Shown here: positions 1-5,386 of the stretch, one piece after another | Layout: every line of letters begins with the position of its first letter | Numbering within the stretch: the stretch's first letter is position 1 | DNA from: an uncultured Lachnospiraceae bacterium | Lineage (GTDB): Bacteria > Bacillota > Clostridia > Lachnospirales > Lachnospiraceae | Direction: 5' to 3' | Length of the DNA: 6,545 nucleotides | NCBI GenBank assembly: GCA_946566415.1 | Contig: CAMNWW010000125.1 | Span: 1 to 6,545, forward strand | Program-made: the position numbers and the translations under genes | The notes under the pieces: generated by a model | What the model was told of the DNA's origin: nothing | What the model saw: the letters and a program-made list of their open reading frames with translations, nothing else | The model's database searches: none

Positions 1-162
1 TCTTGTCCCCTGGTAATATTTACATCCCACCCAAAACTCAGCGGGAGAATATTTCGATAAATCATGTAAAATTCCCTGCCTGTAAAGTCCCACCTGAAAA
101 CAGTGTTTCATGACAAGTATCTTATGGTGAGTGATCGTACAAAAATGATTCCAGATTTTCAT
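1..162 (-). CDS. DUF5662-like protein, 5' part only (C-terminus outside window)
   Basis: An open frame reads from an ATG at 160-162 leftward to the window edge with no stop, giving 54 residues that begin MKIWNHFCTITHHKILVMKH and include HDLSKYSPAEF and GCKYYQGTR. I recognise this as the N-terminus of the DUF5662 family, small cytoplasmic proteins common in Clostridia and of unknown function. The family assignment rests on recall of these motifs, not on a search. There is no signal peptide. A strong GGAGG (167-171) stands four bases before the ATG and fixes the start. That ribosome binding site is also the right-hand boundary of the tandem repeat next door. The gene lies downstream of the GH13-like gene on the same strand with no obvious terminator between, so co-transcription is likely. 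Confidence 0.8.
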   Translation of the reverse strand, partial: MKIWNHFCTITHHKILVMKHCFQVGLYRQGILHDLSKYSPAEFWVGCKYYQGTR

Positions 163-179
163 ATTTCCTCCAGTTTCAT
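159..179 (-). other. Possible six-codon leader ORF overlapping the DUF5662 start
   Basis: The ATG at the 3' arm of the repeat hairpin (177-179) opens a frame encoding MKLEEI. It ends in a TGA that overlaps the DUF5662 ATG in the arrangement ATGA. The equivalent ATG in the other repeat copy (239-241) opens a 15-codon frame ending at 194. ATGA overlaps are typical of translational coupling, but neither mini-ORF has a clear Shine-Dalgarno sequence of its own. This may be chance created by the repeat ending. Confidence 0.25.
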
Positions 180-296
180 CGCCATCAGGCGATTCAGATC
201 AGGTACCTCGAGTGTATACGAGAGGGTTCCTCCAGTTTCATCGCCGTCAGGCGATTCAGATCAGGCGCCCCGAGTGTATACGAGAGGGGTTCCTCC
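165..296 (-). repeat. Two tandem 62/63-bp hairpin repeats delimited by GGAGGAA
   Basis: Two head-to-tail copies occupy 165-226 (62 bp) and 227-289 (63 bp), followed at 290-296 by a third copy of the boundary heptamer. On the minus strand every copy starts with GGAGGAA, continues through CTCGTATACACTCG and CTGATCTGAATCGCC, and ends GGCGATGAAACT. The copies differ by one C insertion and four transitions. Each holds a perfect 6-bp hairpin, ATCGCC-TGAY-GGCGAT (178-193 and 240-255), with the one change falling in the loop. A weaker stem can form around the GTATAC segment (CCTC/GAGG in one copy, CCCC/GGGG in the other). The repeats fill almost the whole gap between the GH13-like stop and the DUF5662 start. 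No transposase or T-rich terminator tail is present. Confidence 0.9.
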
Positions 297-1990
297 TACA
301 ATCCGACAAACACCCTGATCGTACGTTCTTTTACAACGACCTCTTTTTCTTCTATCGGCCTTGCGCTCTCAAGGACACCCTCCATGGTGTTCACTGCTTC
401 ATGCCATTTCAACTCTTTTGGAAGTTTGGGGAGCGCAAAGATATGTTCGAGCCAATGCATATTATACGCCACAAAACAGTTGTCCTCCCTGCCGTCCGTG
501 CCATGATAAAAAACGCCGAGCTGACGGCTCGCTACCTCGGACGGCATCTGCCATGCATACCGCCCGTGATAAGACACGTCAGGAATCCCGCAGCACATAT
601 CATCTAATCCGCGCATCTCCGTCTTAGGGCAGAACACCCTATGTTCTTTCCGAAATGCCGTGAGACCCTTCACAAACACAAAGAGAGACGGATCCTTCTC
701 CAGCCTGCTCCAGTCAAGCCATGCCGTTGGATTATCCTGGCAGTAGACATTATTGTTTCCTTTCTGTGTGTTTTCAAACTCATCTCCCGCAAGAATACAA
801 GGCGTTCCCTGCGCTAAAAGCAGCAGAAGGAATGCGTTGCGTATCTGCCCTCTGCGCAGATCGAGAACCGCTTTTTTCCGGCTGGGACCTTCCGCTCCGC
901 AGTTCCAGCTATAATTATACTCCGGGCCGTCGTGGTTCTGTTCTCCGTTTAGTTCATTATGCTTTCCGTCATAGGAAACCACATCATGCAAAGTGAACCC
1001 ATTATGACTGGCAATATAATTAAAGGTACCTCCGCCTTCTGACAGACGCCTGAGCTGCCATGCCGTCTCGCCGATCATCCCTTCGTCGCCTTTCAGGAAA
1101 CGGCGCATTGTATTCTGGAACTGATCCTGTTTTTTTAATATCTTCGTATGAACCAAGACAGGATCCTTAGCCAGTGTTCCTATATCACAGATATCCGGAT
1201 TGACGATAAATCCATCAATATGATACTGCATTACCCAGTACCGCAGGCAGTCCGCAATGAGGAGCATCGAAGTACCGCTTGTAAACGGCATCTCAAGAAT
1301 AATCTCGATCTTTTCCTTGTGCAGCGTCTTCACAGTTTCCTTAAGCTCCGTCACCGCATCTTCCGCGGCATACGAAGCTTTTGGGGCAAAATAGCATCCA
1401 TCCCCATATCCCCAATAATTCGTATATCTCTCTTGGTTTTCTTCAAATTCATATACCGGCATACACTGGATCTGGTTTACTCCCAGCTTGCGGATATAGG
1501 GCAGCTTTTCGATCAGCCCGCAGAAAGTTCCTTTGTGCTTAACCTTGGATGATTTGTGTTTTGTAAACCCCCGCACATGCAGGCTGTATGCAATCACTTC
1601 CTCCATCGGAAGATGCGGCCTGATATCCTCCCCCCAGAAAAAGTCGTCGGCTACAATGCGGGTCCGTATCTCATGATTCTGCGCATCCCGCCGTTTTCCC
1701 CACACTTCTTTTCCGACAAAAGCTTTTCCATAAGGATCCAGTACAACCGTATCTCCGATCCGATAGTTATACTCATACTCCTGTGGTTTATCCAGAATAA
1801 CGGACAAAAAACGCAGTTCGCCCGTCACGCTGTCCTCCTTTACCGGAAAAACCGTAAACGGGGTCTTTCTTCCCTTTTTATACAGCAACAGCTCACACTC
1901 CTTCCCGGCAGGGACTGCTACTGAAAAATTCACCGTATTTCCGGCGACTGTACATCCTTGAGGTATCGGGTATCCTTTCTTAGTTTTCAT
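296..1990 (-). CDS. GH13 isoamylase/GlgX-like protein, apparently catalytically inactive
   Basis: This 564-residue protein has an N-terminal CBM48-like beta domain (about residues 10-95, ending YRIGDTVVLDPYGKAF), a GH13 barrel (about 125-445) and a C-terminal beta domain. Debranching-enzyme signatures are clear: YWGYGDGCYFAPKASYA, NGEQNHDG, SWNCGAEGP, GTPCILAGDEF and GNNNVYCQDN. The catalytic motifs are not intact. The nucleophile segment normally GFRFD reads GFIVN (Asn264). The usual HDG of the last barrel motif reads HNG (Asn330). The first motif, normally DVVFNH, reads EMPFTS. The stretch that should carry the acid/base Glu is shortened, with Lys near 287. GlgX and TreX enzymes usually have about 650-720 residues. 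No signal peptide is seen, so it is cytoplasmic. The start at 1988-1990 is chosen because GGGAGAG (1998-2004) lies seven bases upstream; an ATG 24 bases earlier lacks a good site. It lies 14 bases after the lipoprotein stop and is probably co-transcribed. A binding, regulatory or structural role is inferred. Confidence 0.88.
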   Translation of the reverse strand: MKTKKGYPIPQGCTVAGNTVNFSVAVPAGKECELLLYKKGRKTPFTVFPVKEDSVTGELRFLSVILDKPQEYEYNYRIGDTVVLDPYGKAFVGKEVWGKRRDAQNHEIRTRIVADDFFWGEDIRPHLPMEEVIAYSLHVRGFTKHKSSKVKHKGTFCGLIEKLPYIRKLGVNQIQCMPVYEFEENQERYTNYWGYGDGCYFAPKASYAAEDAVTELKETVKTLHKEKIEIILEMPFTSGTSMLLIADCLRYWVMQYHIDGFIVNPDICDIGTLAKDPVLVHTKILKKQDQFQNTMRRFLKGDEGMIGETAWQLRRLSEGGGTFNYIASHNGFTLHDVVSYDGKHNELNGEQNHDGPEYNYSWNCGAEGPSRKKAVLDLRRGQIRNAFLLLLLAQGTPCILAGDEFENTQKGNNNVYCQDNPTAWLDWSRLEKDPSLFVFVKGLTAFRKEHRVFCPKTEMRGLDDMCCGIPDVSYHGRYAWQMPSEVASRQLGVFYHGTDGREDNCFVAYNMHWLEHIFALPKLPKELKWHEAVNTMEGVLESARPIEEKEVVVKERTIRVFVGL

Positions 1991-1997
1991 AATCTGT

Positions 1998-2004
1998 CTC
2001 TCCC
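1998..2004 (-). promoter_or_regulatory. Ribosome binding site that sets the GH13-like start
   Basis: The minus strand reads GGGAGAG directly after the TAA of the lipoprotein gene and seven bases before the ATG at 1988-1990. This favours the shorter protein beginning MKTKKG over the upstream in-frame ATG at 2012-2014, which would overlap the lipoprotein gene by 10 bases. Confidence 0.7.
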
Positions 2005-2994
2005 TTACTGCCATCCGTCTGCGCCGTACATCTCTACATTCTCTGCGTCAATAAAAAAAACCTCCTCATATATCTCTCGTTCATAATCTTCCCCGTCCAG
2101 AATCGCGATACCGACCTTGGCGGCATCCTTTCCCGTATTAATAGGCGACTGTCCGCAGGTTCCCCGGATCAATGTATCACTTTTAACCAGCTCCTTCTTT
2201 AAATCCGGCGAGCCGTCCACCCCGTATATGATAAAATCTTTCCTTTCGGCTGTGTGTGCCGCTACCAGAGCTCCCAAGGCGCTGGGGTCGTTCCCGCACA
2301 TCACTGCTGTAATTTCATCATTTTTTGCAAATATGTCTGCCGCCGCTTCCCTTGCATCGTTTAAGTCGCCGTGAGCGTCTGCGCGTGCCACGATCTCAAA
2401 ACCATGGCCCGCGATCGCTTCCTCGAACCCAGTTATCCTATCTACGACAGAATTTTGCGACAAACTCTCAAGAATCACGATCTTTCCGCCTTCCGGGTAT
2501 TTTTTAATCAAGTCTTCGGCACAGATGACGCCCGCATTTTTATTATCCGATCCCACATAAGCGTCTATGTAGTCCACCGCTTTCACTTCCGTATCCACAT
2601 TAATGATCCGAATGTCTGCTTCCTTCAGCTTTTCAAGCGCAGGCGTAATCTTCTCCCAGGAGACCGGGCATAAAAACACTGCGTCGACCCCTTCTTCGAT
2701 CATCTCGTTTATCTGTTCAATCTGTCTGTCCGCGTCCATCCTGGGATCTTTTGTGATCAAACGATGTCCTCTGTCCTCAACCGTCTCCCGCAGGGCTTGC
2801 TCCAATGTGATATAATACGGGTTCTCCATTGTAATACAACTGAATCCAAAAAGATAACTGTCTTCAGTTTCTTCTGCCTCTTCCTCATCTTTCATAGCAT
2901 TATCTTCGCTTGTTCCGACATTTTTTTTACACCCCGGAAGCGCAAAAATGCAGATGATCACGGCGATCCATAAGGATAATACCCTCTTTTTCAT
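2005..2994 (-). CDS. Periplasmic-binding-protein-like sugar lipoprotein (type 1 fold, RbsB-like)
   Basis: This 329-residue protein starts with a basic and hydrophobic lipoprotein signal peptide ending in the lipobox ALPGC. Cys22 should be lipidated and anchor it outside the cytoplasmic membrane. A short acidic linker (about 25-46, rich in Glu and Asp) precedes a type 1 periplasmic-binding domain (about 47-325) of the ribose/galactose-binding class. Residues at the usual sugar-contact positions are present: Asn58 with Tyr60 and Tyr61, Asp134, Arg186, Asn235 in GNDPSA, Asp260 in GVDGSPD and Gln282. The ligand is therefore probably a sugar or related polyol, by family analogy. GGGAGGA lies five bases before the ATG. 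No permease or ATPase gene is adjacent, which is unusual for an ABC uptake receptor. It may work with a distant transporter or feed a sensor kinase. The next gene is the GH13-like protein. Confidence 0.9.
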   Translation of the reverse strand: MKKRVLSLWIAVIICIFALPGCKKNVGTSEDNAMKDEEEAEETEDSYLFGFSCITMENPYYITLEQALRETVEDRGHRLITKDPRMDADRQIEQINEMIEEGVDAVFLCPVSWEKITPALEKLKEADIRIINVDTEVKAVDYIDAYVGSDNKNAGVICAEDLIKKYPEGGKIVILESLSQNSVVDRITGFEEAIAGHGFEIVARADAHGDLNDAREAAADIFAKNDEITAVMCGNDPSALGALVAAHTAERKDFIIYGVDGSPDLKKELVKSDTLIRGTCGQSPINTGKDAAKVGIAILDGEDYEREIYEEVFFIDAENVEMYGADGWQ

Positions 2995-3022
2995 ACGAAT
3001 CCTCCCTGAAAACCTTTCTTAT

Positions 3023-3050
3023 ATTGTAACTTTTTTGGGGACAATGTCAA
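3023..3050 (-). promoter_or_regulatory. Sigma-A-like promoter of the lipoprotein operon
   Basis: The minus strand carries a perfect -35 TTGACA (3045-3050), a 16-base spacer and a -10 TACAAT (3023-3028, five of six to consensus). Transcription would begin near 3015-3017, giving a leader of roughly 20 bases before the lipoprotein ATG. It faces away from the promoter of the DUF1292 gene. Confidence 0.75.
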
Positions 3051-3061
3051 TAGTTTTCCCC
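3037..3061. promoter_or_regulatory. Candidate operator: imperfect inverted repeat over the -35 box
   Basis: GGGGACAA (3037-3044) and TTTTCCCC (3054-3061) form an inverted repeat with seven of eight positions matching and nine bases between the arms. The -35 box of the lipoprotein promoter sits in the centre, so a bound repressor would block it. The right arm ends just before the -35 of the divergent promoter. No regulator gene is nearby and the arms are GC/AT-simple, so this is tentative. Confidence 0.35.
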
Positions 3062-3090
3062 TTGCAAATCGACCCTGCGTCTGCTAGAGT
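3062..3090 (+). promoter_or_regulatory. Promoter of the DUF1292 gene
   Basis: TTGCAA (3062-3067), a 17-base spacer and TAGAGT (3085-3090) match the sigma-A pattern moderately. An upstream TGC gives an extended -10 element. Transcription would start near 3097. AAAGGAG (3105-3111) is the ribosome binding site, eleven bases before the ATG. Confidence 0.55.
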
Positions 3091-3122
3091 AGGAGTATCA
3101 GAGGAAAGGAGTTCTTAAAATC

Positions 3123-3494
3123 ATGGGCAGGAAACGGGACAAGCATCACAAGAATGCATCCGAAGAGGGGGTACAGGCCCAGCCGGAATATGTCACCCTT
3201 ACACTGGACGATGATGAGGAAGTAACATGCCGTATCCTCACCGTTCTGGAGGTCGATTCAAAAGAATACATAGCGCTTCAGCCGCTGGATAAAGACGGAA
3301 ACGATGCCGAAGGGGGAGAATGGCTTTACCAATTTACCAGAGATAAGACAGGCGGGGATATGCACAAGCTCAATAATATTGAGGACGATGAGGAATTTGA
3401 GAAAGTTCTCTATCGTTTTGACGAATGGCTCGATTTTGCCGGGCTTTATCGGGACGAATTTTTCGAGCTGGAAGACGAAGAGGAGGAATCGTAA
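3123..3494 (+). CDS. DUF1292 family protein (YrzB/UPF0473-like)
   Basis: This is a small, strongly acidic 123-residue cytoplasmic protein. A basic, polar N-terminus (about 1-22) is followed by the DUF1292 domain (about 23-112) with recognisable segments: VTLTLDDDEEVTCRILTVLEV, then EYIALQPLDKDGN, then EWLYQFT and a closing EFEKVLYRFDEWL. The C-terminus is a run of Glu and Asp. Family members in Firmicutes are about 85-120 residues, often near the Holliday-junction resolvase gene yrrK or the ureP/fur region, and have no settled function. Here the gene stands alone on the plus strand. It has its own promoter and ribosome binding site, is divergent from the lipoprotein operon and convergent with the helicase, and its stop is only 15 bases from the helicase stop. 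The family call is confident; the role is unknown. Confidence 0.85.
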   Translation: MGRKRDKHHKNASEEGVQAQPEYVTLTLDDDEEVTCRILTVLEVDSKEYIALQPLDKDGNDAEGGEWLYQFTRDKTGGDMHKLNNIEDDEEFEKVLYRFDEWLDFAGLYRDEFFELEDEEEES

Positions 3495-3509
3495 CCAAAA
3501 CAGGCGCTG

Positions 3510-5369
3510 TCATTTACTGCCGCCCCACAATTCTTCTACAAAACGGGACAGTTTTACGCTGCTCCCGTTTTTTTCAGAGTTATAAGAAACCAGCAGTTCT
3601 TCCCTGGCCCGGGTCATCGCCACATAGAACATCCGGCGCTCTTCTTCGATCTCTTCAGGAGACTCTGCCTTTTGATAAGGTATATCCCCTTCGTTCGCAT
3701 GAATCAAAAAGACAGTATCAAACTCCAGGCCTTTTGCAGCATGCATTGTCATGAGCTGCACCTTATCCCTCTGTCTCGCCCTCTGGTTCCTGCGCATCTT
3801 TTCCTGTTCTGCAAGCTCTTCTGTGTATGTGTGAATATGTTCCGCGAAGTCTTCATACCGTCTAAAGGACCTGCATCTTTCCTCCAGCTCCGTTAGGACC
3901 TGCTTTAGGCCTTCATAGGGTATCTGGTGTTCTTTGGCATAACTTTTAAGAAAGGCATTGTATCCGATTCCTTTCTGGATATATTGAATCTGTGCGTATG
4001 GAGCCATATTTTCCAGCATCTTGATATCCGCCTCAAATTGGTCGATAATATCTTGCATCCACTCCTTATCTTCATAGAACTTCCGAATATCTTCAAACAG
4101 TACCTTACGGCTGTCAAAACATGCCCTGGAAAGATAGCGGACCGGTCGGTTCGCTATCCCAAGAAATAATTCCCGCGACCGGTCGCCCGAGGCAATCCTC
4201 ATGTAAGAGAGCATGTCTCTGACGACAAAATGTTCATAAAAATTCGGTATATGCTCCCGCATCTCAAACGGGATTCTACGCTCGCTCAATAATTCCGACA
4301 CCAGCCTCGCCTGAAGACCGGCGCGGTAAAGAACCGCAATCTCTCCTGCTTCCTTTCCCGTATCCAAACGTTTTTGAATTTCAGATGTGACATACCGGGC
4401 TTCATCCGCCTCATCCAAAAGCTCCTGCACATGTACCGCTTCCCCCCGTCCTTTGAACGATCGGACCCGTTTAAAATATCGAGACTCATTATGGAAGATC
4501 ACCCGGGACGCGGCGCCCACGATATATTCGGTAGAGCGATAATTATATGTCAAAAAAATGATGCGGATATCCGGATAATCCTGCTTCATATTCAGCATCA
4601 GCTCCGGTCTGGCCCCGCGGAACCCATAGATTGACTGATCGTCATCGCCCACTACAAACAAGTTGTTCTGCGGAAGCGCCATCATTCGGATCACCTCATA
4701 CTGGACGCGGTTGATATCCTGGAATTCATCGATCAGAATATATCTGAACCTCTCCTGCCACTTTCTTAAAATATCAGGATATTTTCTAAAAAGCGCATAA
4801 CACTGCACAAGCATATCGTCAAAGTCAAATTTTCTGCACGCTTTTTTTCTGGCCTCATACTGCCGGAATACCCGGGAGAACTCACCCTGGCTCAGCCGGC
4901 CGCTGTGAAAATCCTGCAAACGGTACAAACTATTTTTCACAACACCGACCTCCTGCTTTAGTTCCCGCCAAAAGTCTTCATCTTCTCCGCGCCTGGCGCC
5001 GCTATCTTCAAGCGCCTGCCCTGCCGCGTCTTTCAAGATATCCATGCTGTCCTTTTCCGAAAGAAGATTGGTCCCTCCGATACCATATGTGTCCCTCAAG
5101 ATTCCATAGAAAACACTGTGGAACGTTCCGAACGTAACGTTCATTTTCTCCCCGCAGATAAGTTTCTCGAACCGTTCCTGCATCTCCCTGGCCGCATAGC
5201 GGGTGAAGGTTATGACCAAAATCTGCTGTGATGGGACATTACATGCCTCCAATAGATATTGTATCCTTCTGGTAACGATCAAAGTCTTTCCCGAACCAGG
5301 CGGCGCAAGTACCATGCAGGGTCCTTCCTTATGTTGGACTGCCTCCTTTTGTTCTTTGTTTAAATCCAT
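3510..5369 (-). CDS. UvrD/PcrA-like superfamily I DNA helicase, compact form
   Basis: This 619-residue ATP-dependent 3'-5' helicase has the whole UvrD motif series in order: Q-motif LNKEQ (3-7), Walker A APPGSGKT (22-29), motif Ia TFTRYAA (54-60), GTFHS (81-85), Walker B DEFQD (214-218), motif III GDDDQSIYGFRGA (241-253), motif IV YNYRS (275-279), motif V HAAKGLEF (543-550) and motif VI RRMFYVAMTRA (578-588). All catalytic positions look intact, so an active ATPase is expected. It ends about 30 residues after motif VI. PcrA and UvrD run to about 720-750 residues with a C-terminal extension that helps recruit it to RNA polymerase, and that extension is missing here. AGGAG lies five bases before the ATG. 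The gene follows gltX by 17 bases, so it probably shares that transcript. It could be a PcrA paralogue rather than PcrA itself, so no symbol is given. Confidence 0.93.
   Translation of the reverse strand: MDLNKEQKEAVQHKEGPCMVLAPPGSGKTLIVTRRIQYLLEACNVPSQQILVITFTRYAAREMQERFEKLICGEKMNVTFGTFHSVFYGILRDTYGIGGTNLLSEKDSMDILKDAAGQALEDSGARRGEDEDFWRELKQEVGVVKNSLYRLQDFHSGRLSQGEFSRVFRQYEARKKACRKFDFDDMLVQCYALFRKYPDILRKWQERFRYILIDEFQDINRVQYEVIRMMALPQNNLFVVGDDDQSIYGFRGARPELMLNMKQDYPDIRIIFLTYNYRSTEYIVGAASRVIFHNESRYFKRVRSFKGRGEAVHVQELLDEADEARYVTSEIQKRLDTGKEAGEIAVLYRAGLQARLVSELLSERRIPFEMREHIPNFYEHFVVRDMLSYMRIASGDRSRELFLGIANRPVRYLSRACFDSRKVLFEDIRKFYEDKEWMQDIIDQFEADIKMLENMAPYAQIQYIQKGIGYNAFLKSYAKEHQIPYEGLKQVLTELEERCRSFRRYEDFAEHIHTYTEELAEQEKMRRNQRARQRDKVQLMTMHAAKGLEFDTVFLIHANEGDIPYQKAESPEEIEEERRMFYVAMTRAREELLVSYNSEKNGSSVKLSRFVEELWGGSK
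3540..3574 (+). terminator. Intrinsic terminator of the DUF1292 gene, inside the helicase CDS
   Basis: On the plus strand AAAACGGGA (3540-3548) pairs with TCCCGTTTT (3563-3571). CAG/CTG extends the stem inward past one bulged C, around a 7-base loop. A run of seven T (3568-3574) follows the CCCG. It begins 45 bases after the DUF1292 stop. The same bases encode helicase residues 599-610 on the other strand. Read on the minus strand, the hairpin is followed only by TTTTG, so it should act weakly or not at all in that direction. Confidence 0.8.
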
Positions 5370-5386
5370 GTATACTCCTGTTTTTG

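Noticed and set aside
165..226. Hammerhead-ribozyme-like core in the repeat (CTGAT...GA, hairpin, then GAAAC)
   Set aside because: The order CUGA-stem-GAAA is suggestive, but the invariant CUGANGA is interrupted (CUGAUCUGA), and I find no convincing third stem or cleavage-site triplet. A covariance-model search with the hammerhead families would settle it.
178..255. Repeat hairpins as intrinsic terminators after the GH13-like gene
   Set aside because: The 6-bp stems are followed by GAAACTGGAGG or CAGATCAG rather than a T run on either strand.
212..1924. Plus-strand open frames opposite the GH13-like gene (for example 212-607, 1148-1552, 1556-1924)
   Set aside because: They are antisense shadows with no ribosome binding sites and no recognisable protein motifs.
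2012..2014. Upstream ATG for the GH13-like gene (protein starting MAVRER)
   Set aside because: It overlaps the lipoprotein gene and lacks a good ribosome binding site, whereas GGGAGAG sits seven bases before the ATG at 1988-1990.
3498..3508. Small hairpin ACAG-GCG-CTGT between the convergent stops as a helicase terminator
   Set aside because: On the minus strand it has only a 4-bp stem with a 3-base loop and a short TTTTGG tail, too weak to call.
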